Shown piece after piece: positions 1 through 7,545 of a stretch of DNA of 64,000 nt. Both the position numbers and the translations under genes were made by a program. The first letter of the stretch is position 1. Each line of letters begins with the position of its first letter. The notes beneath the pieces were generated by a model. It was not told where the DNA came from. It saw only the letters and a list, made by a program, of their open reading frames with translations, and searched no databases. The stretch is from Streptomyces pseudovenezuelae (lineage in GTDB: Bacteria > Actinomycetota > Actinomycetes > Streptomycetales > Streptomycetaceae): positions 186,001 to 250,000 of the forward strand of contig NZ_JARXVH010000014.1 of NCBI RefSeq assembly GCF_029892565.1, given 5' to 3'.

Positions 1-62
1 CACGGGAGCTGCCGGCCGAGGGCACAGGCGGGTCCCGACGCATTGGTGACGGCATCGACGGT

Positions 63-1118
63 ATGGCCGGCATCCCCGAGCAGGCCCGGCCGCATCCGGA
101 GGAGGACTCCTCGGAGACCGTCCTCCCGGACGACGGGCTGCGGGATCGGGAAGTTGCCGCGCAGAGCGCGCCCGTGGACGGACGGATCGGGATCCCCCCG
201 CTCCGTCCGGCGGCCGGCGCTCGGAGAAGGACAACGGGCGGGACGATGAGCGAGCACGAGCGAAACTCCGAGGCCGACGGGCAGGGCGCACCGAGCGTCC
301 CGCAGGCCACGCCGAGCGTCCAACAGGGCGCTCCCAGCGTCCAGCAGGCCACGCGGCACGACCCACAGGACCGCAGCGGGGCGCGCCTGCTCTTCATCGA
401 GCTGCGCACGCTGAAGGACGGCAGCGTCGAGTACGCGGAGCTGCGCAACCGGCTGGTCCGCATGCACCTGCCGCTCGTCGAGCACCTCGCCCGCCGCTTC
501 CGCAACCGCGGCGAGCCGCTGGACGACCTCACCCAGGTCGCCACCATCGGCCTGATCAAGTCGGTCGACCGCTTCGACCCGGAGCGCGGCGTCGAGTTCT
601 CGACGTACGCGACCCCTACGGTCGTCGGCGAGATCAAGCGGCACTTCCGCGACAAGGGCTGGGCGGTCCGCGTCCCGCGCAGGCTCCAGGAGCTGCGCCT
701 CTCGCTGACCACGGCGACCGCGGAGCTCTCGCAGCTGCACGGCCGCTCCCCCACGGTTCACGAGCTGGCCGAGAAGCTGGGCATCTCGGAGGAAGAGGTC
801 CTGGAGGGCCTGGAGTCCGCCAACGCGTACTCCACGCTGTCCCTGGACGTCCCCGACACCGACGACGAGTCCCCGGCCGTCGCGGACACCCTGGGCTCGG
901 AGGACGAGGCCCTGGAGGGCGTCGAGTACCGCGAGTCCCTCAAGCCGTTGCTGGAGGACCTGCCGCCGCGCGAGAAGCGGATCCTGCTGCTGCGGTTCTT
1001 CGGGAACATGACGCAGTCGCAGATCGCCCAGGAGGTCGGCATCTCGCAGATGCACGTCTCCCGGCTGCTGGCGCGCACGCTGGCGCAGCTGCGGGAGAAG
1101 CTCCTCGTCGAGGAGTAG
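63..1118 (+). CDS. sigH: SigB/SigF-family RNA polymerase sigma factor, SigH-like
   Basis: Alternative sigma factor of the SigB/SigF group, which directs RNA polymerase to stress and developmental promoters. Region 2 is visible around residues 120-180 (HLPLVEHLARRF, DDLTQVATIGLIKSVDRFDPERGVEFSTYATPTVVGEIKRHF split across it), and regions 3 and 4 follow, ending in a helix-turn-helix (MTQSQIAQEVGISQMHVSRLLARTL). The sigma core starts only about 120 residues in. The reading frame is open back to the window edge, so the start is uncertain. ATG 63 gives 351 residues; ATG 246 gives 290 residues, nearer to the normal family length. From memory, S. coelicolor SigH has several N-terminally different forms and sits beside wblE, as here. 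Its expected anti-sigma gene (prsH) would lie to the left, outside the window. Family assignment is certain; the SigH identity rests on gene order. Confidence 0.9.
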   Translation: MAGIPEQARPHPEEDSSETVLPDDGLRDREVAAQSAPVDGRIGIPPLRPAAGARRRTTGGTMSEHERNSEADGQGAPSVPQATPSVQQGAPSVQQATRHDPQDRSGARLLFIELRTLKDGSVEYAELRNRLVRMHLPLVEHLARRFRNRGEPLDDLTQVATIGLIKSVDRFDPERGVEFSTYATPTVVGEIKRHFRDKGWAVRVPRRLQELRLSLTTATAELSQLHGRSPTVHELAEKLGISEEEVLEGLESANAYSTLSLDVPDTDDESPAVADTLGSEDEALEGVEYRESLKPLLEDLPPREKRILLLRFFGNMTQSQIAQEVGISQMHVSRLLARTLAQLREKLLVEE

Positions 1119-1163
1119 GGGCGAGCCGGAGCAGGGGCGACTTCCGGTCGTCCCGCTCAGGGG

Positions 1164-1613
1164 CTACTTCTGGTCGCCCTGCACGCCGCCGGGCCCCCGG
1201 ATCCCGAGGGCCCGGGTGGTCTCCGGATTGATCAGCAGGACCAGCGCCGCTACGGCCACGACGGCGAGCGCGATCCCGGCCGGGATGGCCACGCTGTCGG
1301 CCTGGAGCAGGGTGTAGGCGACCGGCAGCGCCATGATCTGGGTGATGACGGCGGGGCCCCGGCTCCAGCCCCGGCGGAGCAGCAGCCCGCGTGCGGCGAG
1401 CAGCGGCAGCAGCGCGAGGACGACCAGGGTGATGCCGCCGGTGACCGCGGAACCCCGGTCGTCGGGGTCGCCGGTCAGACCTTCCACCAGCATCCACAGG
1501 CCCCCGGCGGCCAACGCGATTCCCTCCAGCCCGGCGAGCGCGGCGGCGTACGTCAGGCGGCGCGGGCGCGGGTCGGTGCTGTCCGAAGTGGTGGGAGTCT
1601 GCTCACTGGTCAC
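1164..1613 (-). CDS. small integral membrane protein
   Basis: A protein of about 149 residues with roughly four hydrophobic segments (for example YAAALAGLEGIALAAGGLWML and ITLVVLALLPLLAARGLLL) and polar, Ser/Thr/Pro-rich N-terminal residues. I chose the GTG at 1613 (VTSEQTPTTSDS) because the frame upstream is arginine-rich and lacks a membrane or signal feature; an ATG at 1670 would add 19 residues. No enzymatic motif is visible and I assign no function. It runs convergently with the sigma factor gene and divergently from the lipid kinase. Orthologues sit in the same place in other streptomycetes, to my recollection. Confidence 0.75.
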   Translation of the reverse strand: MTSEQTPTTSDSTDPRPRRLTYAAALAGLEGIALAAGGLWMLVEGLTGDPDDRGSAVTGGITLVVLALLPLLAARGLLLRRGWSRGPAVITQIMALPVAYTLLQADSVAIPAGIALAVVAVAALVLLINPETTRALGIRGPGGVQGDQK

Positions 1614-1738
1614 CCCTGAAGGGTAGTCCCGGGGTCGACGCCGGCCGGAGCGGGCCGTGGTGAGGCTCACGTCCTCCGCTCTTACCCGATCCCTACTCGA
1701 CCTGTGCCGAGTACCACCCAGTAGGTACGCTGCAACTC

Positions 1739-2707
1739 ATGCGTGCACTTCTCGTGGTCAATCCGGCGGCAACCACCACAAGCGCACGTACGCGCGATGT
1801 CCTGATCCATGCACTCGCGAGCGAGATGAAGCTGGAAGCGGTCACCACCGAGTACCGCGGCCACGCGCGCGATCTCGGCCGGCAGGCGGCGGACAGCGAG
1901 GACATCGACCTGGTGGTCGCCCTCGGCGGCGACGGCACGGTCAACGAGGTGGTCAACGGCCTGCTGCACGCCGGGCCCAATCCCAACGGTCTTCCCCGTC
2001 TCGCCGTGGTCCCGGGCGGCTCCACCAATGTCTTCGCCCGCGCCCTGGGTCTGCCCAACGACGCCGTCGAGGCGACGGGCGCGCTGCTGGACGCCCTGCG
2101 CGAGGGCAGTGAGCGGACGGTCGGCATGGGCCTCGCCGCCGGCACCCCGGGCACCGAGGACGAAGCGGTGCCCTCCCGCTGGTTCACCTTCTGCGCGGGG
2201 CTCGGTTTCGATGCGGGCGTGGTCGGCCGGGTCGAGCAACAGCGCGAGCGGGGAAAGAAATCCACGCACGCCCTTTACCTGCGCCAGGTCGCACGCCAGT
2301 TCCTTCAGGAACCCAACCGCCGGCACGGCACGATCACGCTGGAGCGGCCCGACGCCGAACCGGTGACCGATCTGGTGGCGTCCATAATCTGCAATACCTC
2401 ACCCTGGACGTATCTGGGTAATCGTCCGGTGTACGCAACGCCTAAGGCCTCGTTCGATACCGGGCTCGACGTACTCGGTCTCAGCCGCATGTCCACGGTC
2501 TCCGCCGCCCGGTACGCCACACAATTGCTCACTTCGTCCCCCGAACGCGGAGCCCACGGTAAGCACGCCGTGACCCTGCACGACCTGGACCAGTTCACCT
2601 TGCATTCGAAGGTCCCGCTGCCCCTTCAGATGGACGGCGACCACCTCGGACTGCGCACGAGCGTGACGTTCACAGGCGTACGCCGTGCACTGCGTGTGAT
2701 TGTGTGA
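1739..2707 (+). CDS. diacylglycerol/lipid kinase family protein
   Basis: A 322-residue member of the DAGK catalytic-domain family (DagK/YegS-like), soluble enzymes that phosphorylate diacylglycerol or related lipids at the membrane. The nucleotide-binding signature GGDGTVNEVVNG lies near residue 65, and the second glycine-rich motif VVPGGSTNVFARALG near residue 90. Length is normal for the family. No Shine-Dalgarno precedes the ATG. Instead a TANNNT-type -10 (TACGCT, 1726-1731) sits seven bases upstream, which suggests a leaderless transcript; that is inference. The lipid substrate cannot be told from sequence. Confidence 0.9.
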   Translation: MRALLVVNPAATTTSARTRDVLIHALASEMKLEAVTTEYRGHARDLGRQAADSEDIDLVVALGGDGTVNEVVNGLLHAGPNPNGLPRLAVVPGGSTNVFARALGLPNDAVEATGALLDALREGSERTVGMGLAAGTPGTEDEAVPSRWFTFCAGLGFDAGVVGRVEQQRERGKKSTHALYLRQVARQFLQEPNRRHGTITLERPDAEPVTDLVASIICNTSPWTYLGNRPVYATPKASFDTGLDVLGLSRMSTVSAARYATQLLTSSPERGAHGKHAVTLHDLDQFTLHSKVPLPLQMDGDHLGLRTSVTFTGVRRALRVIV

Positions 2708-3026
2708 GCAGAAGGGGCGAAAGTCCTTTCACTCGAACGTTTAGGCCAGGGTCCACCCCATGGAAGTACGGCTGTGACCTAGTCGACACCGAGGAATCAA
2801 AAAAAACTTTCCAGAAGGGGTTGTATCCGCCGCTGAGGTTTGCGAGTCTCTACGTGGCGATCGAGACGGCCCGCAACACCGGCCTCCACGGATCACCGGA
2901 ACCCCTCTTCAATCCACAGGACCCCGCCAGCGAACCTGGCGTTCGGCCCTTCACTTGTTGAGGGATTCGTGAAAGCGTTCACATTCACAAGCAACCCGCA
3001 CGTAATACCAAGGAGAGGTAGCAGCC
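2708..3026 (+). promoter_or_regulatory. wblE upstream region, no gene seen
   Basis: This 319-base gap between the lipid kinase and wblE must hold the wblE promoter. It contains an A-run (about 2799-2806) that is unusual for this GC-rich DNA. A GGAAT at 2793-2797 recalls a SigR -35, but the next GTT is 22 bases on, too far for the usual 18-19. The open frame 2704-2961 has no family resemblance or good codon pattern and I do not call it a gene. A Shine-Dalgarno (AGGAGAG, 3011-3017) serves wblE. Confidence 0.45.
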
Positions 3027-3284
3027 ATGGACTGGCGTCACAACGCCGTTTGCCGCGAGGAAGACCCCGAGCTCTTCTTCCCCATCGGCAACACCGGTCC
3101 TGCGCTGCTGCAGATCGAGGAAGCCAAGGCCGTCTGCCGTCGCTGCCCCGTTATGGATCAGTGTCTGCAGTGGGCGCTCGAGTCCGGTCAGGACTCCGGC
3201 GTCTGGGGTGGTCTCAGCGAGGACGAGCGTCGCGCCATGAAGCGCCGCGCCGCCCGCAACCGGGCCCGTCAGGCCTCCGCCTGA
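3027..3284 (+). CDS. wblE: WhiB-family iron-sulfur transcription factor WblE
   Basis: An 85-residue WhiB-like protein. The four cluster-binding cysteines are C9, C37, C40 and C46 (C-x27-C-x2-C-x5-C), followed by the GVWGG turn (residues 58-62) and a basic C-terminal tail (MKRRAARNRARQ) that contacts DNA. WhiB proteins hold a [4Fe-4S] cluster and act with the principal sigma factor. Start supported by AGGAGAG ten bases upstream. The WblE name comes from sequence resemblance and from its position between the sensor kinase and the lipid kinase/SigH genes. Confidence 0.95.
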   Translation: MDWRHNAVCREEDPELFFPIGNTGPALLQIEEAKAVCRRCPVMDQCLQWALESGQDSGVWGGLSEDERRAMKRRAARNRARQASA

Positions 3285-3409
3285 CAACACCCGCCCCACA
3301 AGCCTGAGCTTGGCGGCGCGTACAGCGAGTACGCATCTCCCGCCCCCGAGCCGCAGCGCGCAGTACCCCCGATGCGCTTACGCTTTGCGAACGAGCAGCA
3401 ACGAGCACT

Positions 3410-3437
3410 GGCCCCGGACCACTCAAGGTCCGGGGCC
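3410..3437. terminator. bidirectional terminator hairpin
   Basis: Perfect 11-bp inverted repeat GGCCCCGGACC / GGTCCGGGGCC around a six-base loop (ACTCAA), lying between convergent wblE and the sensor kinase gene, followed on the plus strand by CTTTGCTG. Confidence 0.85.
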
Positions 3438-3458
3438 CTTTGCTGTCCCGGGAGTTGA

Positions 3459-4934
3459 CTACTTGTCCGCTTCCACCGGCACGTCCAGGATCACCCGGGT
3501 CCCCCGCTCCGGGGCCGGGACCATGTCGAACGTGCCGCCCAACTCGCCCTCCACCAGGGTCCGTACGATCTGCAGGCCCAGGTTGCCGTCGGTGTGCGGG
3601 TCGAAGCCCTCGGGCAGGCCGACTCCGTCGTCCTGGACCGTGACCAGGAGGCGGGCCTCCTTGCTGGTGCCGCCGCGGACGGCCGACACCTCGACCGTGC
3701 CCGTGTCGCCCTCGCGGAAGCCGTGTTCGAGGGCGTTCTGCAGGATCTCGGTCAGGACCATCGACAGCGGGGTGGCGACCTCGGCGTCCAGGATGCCGAA
3801 GCGGCCACTGCGCCGGCCGGCGACCTTGCCCGGCGAGATCTCGGCGACCATCGCCAGGACGCGGTCGGCGATCTCGTCGAACTCCACGCGCTCGTCCAGG
3901 TTCTGGGAGAGCGTCTCGTGCACGATCGCGATCGAACCGACCCGCCGTACCGCCTCTTCGAGGGCTTCCCGGCCGCGGTCCGACTCGATGCGCCGGGCCT
4001 GCAGGCGCAGCAGGGCGGCGACCGTCTGGAGGTTGTTCTTCACCCGGTGGTGGATCTCCCGGATGGTCGCGTCTTTGGTGATCAACTCCCGCTCACGGCG
4101 GCGCAGTTCGGTGACGTCACGGAGCAGGACCAGCGAACCGATGCGGGTGCCCTTGGGTTTGAGCGGGATGGCGCGGAACTGGATGACCCCGTCGCGGGCC
4201 TCGATCTCGAACTCGCGCGGCGCCCAGCCGCTGGCCACCTTGGCGAGCGCCTCGTCCACCGGCCCCCGGGTCGGGGCGAGTTCGGCGGTGGTCCGGCCCA
4301 GGTGCTGGCCGACCAGGTCGGAGGCGAGGCCCATGCGGTGGTACGCCGACAGCGCGTTCGGTGAGGCGTACTGGACGATGCCGTCGCCGTCGAGGCGGAT
4401 CAGACCGTCGCCGACGCGGGGCGCGGCGTCCATGTCCATCTGCTGGTTCGCGAACGGGAAGGAGCCGGCCGCGATCATCTGCGCGAGGTCCGAGGCGCTC
4501 TGGAGATACGTCAGCTCCAGGCGGCTCGGGGTGCGCACGGTCAGCAGGTTGGTGTTGCGGGCGATGACACCGAGGACGCGTCCCTCCCGTCGTACCGGAA
4601 TCGACTCGACCCGGACCGGGACCTCCTCGCGCCACTCGGGGTCGCCCTCGCGCACGATCCGGCCCTCGTCCAGGGCCGCGTCCAGCATGGGGCGGCGGCC
4701 GCGCGGGACGAGGTGGCCGACCATGTCGTCGTGGTAGGAGGTGGGGCCGGTGTTGGGGCGCATCTGGGCGACGGAGACATAGCGCGTGCCGTCGCGGGTG
4801 GGCACCCACAGGACCAGGTCGGCGAAGGAGAGGTCGGAGAGCAGCTGCCACTCCGAGACCAGCAGATGGAGCCACTCGAGGTCGGAGTCGTCGAGGGCGG
4901 TGTGCTGGCGGACCAGTTCGTTCATGGAGGGCAC
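3459..4934 (-). CDS. PdtaS-type sensor histidine kinase
   Basis: About 491 residues. Order: an N-terminal GAF-like sensor domain found in actinobacterial kinases (residues ~1-150), a PAS domain (DGLIRLDGDGIVQYASPNAL, ~175-285), a HisKA_2 dimerisation domain with the phospho-acceptor histidine in REIHHRVKNNLQTV (~295), and a HATPase domain with N box (TEILQNALEHGF) and G boxes (DDGVGLPEG, NLGLQIVRTL). It closely resembles Mycobacterium PdtaS, which phosphorylates an RNA-binding ANTAR regulator; no such partner is next to it here. The start is GTG 4934 or ATG 4925 (MNELVRQH); the longer frame to 5060 is arginine/proline-rich and unlikely. No transmembrane segment is seen, so the protein is probably cytosolic. 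Confidence 0.92.
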   Translation of the reverse strand: MPSMNELVRQHTALDDSDLEWLHLLVSEWQLLSDLSFADLVLWVPTRDGTRYVSVAQMRPNTGPTSYHDDMVGHLVPRGRRPMLDAALDEGRIVREGDPEWREEVPVRVESIPVRREGRVLGVIARNTNLLTVRTPSRLELTYLQSASDLAQMIAAGSFPFANQQMDMDAAPRVGDGLIRLDGDGIVQYASPNALSAYHRMGLASDLVGQHLGRTTAELAPTRGPVDEALAKVASGWAPREFEIEARDGVIQFRAIPLKPKGTRIGSLVLLRDVTELRRRERELITKDATIREIHHRVKNNLQTVAALLRLQARRIESDRGREALEEAVRRVGSIAIVHETLSQNLDERVEFDEIADRVLAMVAEISPGKVAGRRSGRFGILDAEVATPLSMVLTEILQNALEHGFREGDTGTVEVSAVRGGTSKEARLLVTVQDDGVGLPEGFDPHTDGNLGLQIVRTLVEGELGGTFDMVPAPERGTRVILDVPVEADK

Positions 4935-5329
4935 GGGTGCGAGCGTACCTGGCGGTACGGACAGGGCCCGGAACCGGTCACCGCGGCCCGAAAACACCCG
5001 CGGGCCGCGGCGCCTGGGAGGGACCCTCAGCCCTCCCGGCACCGCAGCCCGGAGCAACAACGGCCGTGGGGTGTGCGACCCCGGTCGGCCGAAGGATGAG
5101 GACCCGGGGCAGTCAGGGCAGAGAGCTCCGGTTCCTCGGTCCGCCTTCCTGTGCGGGGAAGGCGGAAGTCTCTTGGTACTGCTGGCACTGGTACTGCTCG
5201 CAACGCTTCAATTGTGGACTAGACCACTATGCGTGTCCATGCGTTGAAGGCTGTTGATTGTTGTTATTTCTCCGACAGGCAGCCTAACCCGTGGGGGTTC
5301 CTGTGCGGGGGTGGTTGGTGAGAGCGATC
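4935..5329. other. 395-base gene-free stretch upstream of the kinase
   Basis: No gene is supported here. It contains a perfect hairpin (CCGCCTTCC / GGAAGGCGG, 5141-5165), a direct repeat TGGTACTGCT (5174-5183 and 5189-5198), and a DasR-type operator at 5213-5228, with T-rich sequence at 5247-5270. It probably carries the kinase promoter, read leftward, and the end of the SIS-gene transcript. Confidence 0.5.
5213..5228. promoter_or_regulatory. DasR-responsive element (dre) candidate
   Basis: TGTGGACTAGACCACT matches the DasR operator consensus A(C/G)TGGTCTAGACCACT at most positions, with the core GGACTAGACC. It lies 279 bases upstream of the PdtaS-like kinase start and about 100 bases past the SIS gene stop, so its target is not obvious. 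Confidence 0.75.
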
Positions 5330-6400
5330 TCAGCGGGTCTCCGTCACCTTCGCCAGGGCGCGGGGCGCGTCCGGGTCCTGGCCACGGGCGATGGTGACCT
5401 CGTAGGCCAGGAGCTGGAGCGGGAGGATCTCCAGGATGGGCTGGACCTCCTCGGCCACGCCCTCGGTGGGCAGCACGAAGCCGGCCGAGGCCTGCTCGAC
5501 CTGGCTCTTGGGTCCGATGACGACGAGGTCGGCGCCGCGTCCGCGCAGCCGGTCCAGGACGGGCTGGAGGGCCTCGCCGCCCTTGCCGTCGGTGACGACG
5601 GCGATGACCGGGGAGACGTTGTCGACCATGGCGAGGGGGCCGTGCAGGAGGTCGGCGCCGGAGTAGGAGAGGGCGGGGATGTAGCTGGTCTCCATCAGCT
5701 TGAGGGCCGCCTCCTTGGCCGTGGGGTAGCCGTAGCCGCGCGAGGTGATGACCATGCGCTCGGCGAAGCGGTAACGGCCGGCGAGGGCACGGATCTCGTC
5801 CTGCCGGGCGAGGAGTTGCCCGGCGAGGTCGGGGAGCACCTGTGCGGGGGCGCCGTCGCCGTCGCGCAGGCCCTCGACGAAGAGGTAGAGCGCCAGGAGG
5901 GAGGCCGTGTACGTCTTGGTGGCGGGGAGGGCCTTCTCCGGTCCGGCCAGGATGTCGATGTGGTACTCGGACACTCCGGCCAGCGGTGAGTCGGGGTTGT
6001 TGGTGACGGCGAGCGTGATCGCGCCGGCCTCGCGGGCTGCGCGGGTCGAGGCCACCAGGTCCGGGGAGCCGCCGGACTGGCTGACGGTGACGACCAGGAC
6101 GTCGGTGAGGTCGGGCCGGGCGCCGTAGGCCGTGGTCGTGGACATCGAGGTGAGTCCGCAGGGCAGGCCGAGGCGGATCTCCAGGAGGTACTTGGCGTAG
6201 AGGGCGGCGTTGTCGGAGGTGCCGCGGGCGGTGAGGAGTACGAAGCGGGGGTTGCGGGCGGCGATCTCCCGGGCCACCTGCCGGATGCCGGGGGCGCCCT
6301 CGGCGACGATGCGGCGCAGCACGGCGGGCTGCTCGGCCATCTCGCGGGCCATGATCCGGCCCGGGAGGTCGCGATGGGGGTCCGGTGGGGTGGCGGTCAT
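5330..6400 (-). CDS. SIS-domain sugar isomerase/aminotransferase-like protein (NagB-II type)
   Basis: A 356-residue protein with two tandem SIS domains, like the isomerase half of GlmS and the NagB-II/AgaS group that deaminate or isomerise amino-sugar phosphates. Motifs: LTARGTSDNAALYAKYL (~50-70), VTVSQSGGSPDLVA (~100), TSRGYGYPTAKEAALKLMETS (~235), with no glutaminase domain. Start ATG 6400 has GGAGGA four bases upstream; the frame continues to 6454 but lacks a better signal. It is divergent from nagB with a DasR site between them, which points to amino-sugar-6-phosphate metabolism. The exact reaction is inferred. Confidence 0.85.
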   Translation of the reverse strand: MTATPPDPHRDLPGRIMAREMAEQPAVLRRIVAEGAPGIRQVAREIAARNPRFVLLTARGTSDNAALYAKYLLEIRLGLPCGLTSMSTTTAYGARPDLTDVLVVTVSQSGGSPDLVASTRAAREAGAITLAVTNNPDSPLAGVSEYHIDILAGPEKALPATKTYTASLLALYLFVEGLRDGDGAPAQVLPDLAGQLLARQDEIRALAGRYRFAERMVITSRGYGYPTAKEAALKLMETSYIPALSYSGADLLHGPLAMVDNVSPVIAVVTDGKGGEALQPVLDRLRGRGADLVVIGPKSQVEQASAGFVLPTEGVAEEVQPILEILPLQLLAYEVTIARGQDPDAPRALAKVTETR

Positions 6401-6544
6401 GGGGTCCTCCGGGCGGGGCGGTGTGCGGCGGGGCCGTGTGCGAGTGGGGTTCATTTCACTCCCCCACGGCGAATGATGCCTGTCCTCCGGGTGGAATGCG
6501 GGTGCCGTCGGTTCACCTGGGCCGGGGTGGTCCTCCTCTGTTAG

Positions 6545-6560
6545 ATTGGTCTAAACCACA
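6545..6560. promoter_or_regulatory. DasR operator (dre) between SIS gene and nagB
   Basis: ATTGGTCTAAACCACA, a near-palindrome matching the DasR consensus, sits in the 214-base divergent region, 55 bases before the nagB start and 145 bases before the SIS start. DasR control of nagB is established in S. coelicolor. Confidence 0.88.
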
Positions 6561-6614
6561 CAGCCCTTCCAGGTACCGGTTGAGTCCCCTCTCTTTCAGA
6601 TCGGCAGGCCCCGC

Positions 6615-7400
6615 GTGGAAGTTGTCATCGTTCCGGACGCCAAGTCGGGCGGCGAGCTCATCGCCGAGGCCATGGCACAGCTGCTGCGGCGCAAGCCGGA
6701 CGCCCTGCTCGGCGTGGCCACCGGCTCGACGCCGTTGCCCATCTACGAGGCGCTGGCGGCCCGGGTGCGTTCCGGTGCCGTGGATGCCTCTCGGGCGCGG
6801 GTCGCTCAGCTCGACGAGTACGTGGGGCTGCCGGCCGAGCATCCGGAGTCGTACCGCTCTGTGCTGCGGCGCGAGGTGCTGGAGCCGCTCGGGATCGGGA
6901 TGGACGCGTTCATGGGGCCGGACGGTACGGCTGCCGATGTGCAGGGGGCTTGCGAGGCGTACGACCGGGCGCTGTCCGAGGCCGGCGGGGTTGATCTGCA
7001 GGTGCTCGGGATCGGGACCGATGGGCATATCGGGTTCAACGAGCCTTGTTCCTCGCTTGCTTCGCGTACGCGGATCAAGACGCTGACCGAGCAGACTCGG
7101 GTGGACAACGCGCGGTTCTTTGACGGCGACATCGATCAGGTGCCGCATCACGTCATCACTCAGGGGATCGGCACGATTCTTGAGGCGCGGCATTTGGTGC
7201 TGCTCGCGACCGGTGAGGGTAAGGCCGATGCGGTTGCCGCGACTGTGGAGGGGCCGGTTGCTGCCGTTTGCCCCGCGTCGGCGTTGCAGTTCCACCGGCA
7301 TGCCACGGTTGTCGTCGACGAAGGGGCCGCTTCCAAGTTGAAGTTGGCGGATTACTTTCGGCATACGTTCGTCAACAAGCCTGCGTGGCAGGGGATTTAA
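6615..7400 (+). CDS. nagB: glucosamine-6-phosphate deaminase
   Basis: 261 residues, normal NagB length. It converts glucosamine-6-phosphate to fructose-6-phosphate and ammonia, the last step joining N-acetylglucosamine use to glycolysis. Visible motifs are GVATGSTPLPIYEAL (sugar-phosphate loop), QLDEYVGL with the catalytic aspartate, and GIGTDGHIGFNEP with the second catalytic acid and ring-opening histidine. GTG start; only a weak GGCAGG precedes it. The 3' half (from about 6930) uses many more A/T-ending and unusual codons (CAT, TTT, CCT, TGT, ACT, GTT) than its neighbours. It is preceded by a DasR operator and followed by a hairpin shared with convergent dasD. Confidence 0.96.
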   Translation: MEVVIVPDAKSGGELIAEAMAQLLRRKPDALLGVATGSTPLPIYEALAARVRSGAVDASRARVAQLDEYVGLPAEHPESYRSVLRREVLEPLGIGMDAFMGPDGTAADVQGACEAYDRALSEAGGVDLQVLGIGTDGHIGFNEPCSSLASRTRIKTLTEQTRVDNARFFDGDIDQVPHHVITQGIGTILEARHLVLLATGEGKADAVAATVEGPVAAVCPASALQFHRHATVVVDEGAASKLKLADYFRHTFVNKPAWQGI

Positions 7401-7440
7401 GGCGCGGATTCGTCTGCCTGGTTCTGTTGAGTGCGGAGTG

Positions 7441-7482
7441 CGGGTTGTCTGTGGCTGGTCGCGCAGTTCCTCGCGCCTCTAA
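7441..7482 (+). repeat. Streptomyces dispersed intergenic repeat-like segment
   Basis: The stretch containing GTGGCTGGTCGCGCAGTTCC then TCGCGCCTCT is a form of a short sequence I recall occurring many times between genes in Streptomyces genomes (usually ending CCCCGCGCCCCT). Only one copy is seen in this window, so the call rests on memory. Confidence 0.55.
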
Positions 7483-7494
7483 ATGAAAACGACG

Positions 7495-7535
7495 AGACGG
7501 GCGTCGACTCCTTCCGAAGGAGCCGGCGCCCGTCT
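7495..7535. terminator. hairpin between nagB and dasD
   Basis: Arms AGACGGGCG and CGCCCGTCT plus inner ACTCC/GGAGC-type pairing (CTCCTTCCGAAGGAG) form a long stem at the convergent ends of nagB and dasD, so it can serve both. Confidence 0.8.
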
Positions 7536-7545
7536 GCCGTAGGAG

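Noticed and set aside
2793..2822. Possible SigR promoter before wblE
   Set aside because: GGAAT to GTT spacing is 22 bases, outside the usual 18-19.
2704..2961. 85-residue open frame between the lipid kinase and wblE
   Set aside because: No family resemblance, starts inside the kinase stop, and the region is better explained as the wblE promoter.
3310..4737. 475-residue open frame on the plus strand
   Set aside because: Antisense shadow of the PdtaS-like kinase gene; Arg/Ser/Pro-rich composition typical of GC-rich opposite frames.
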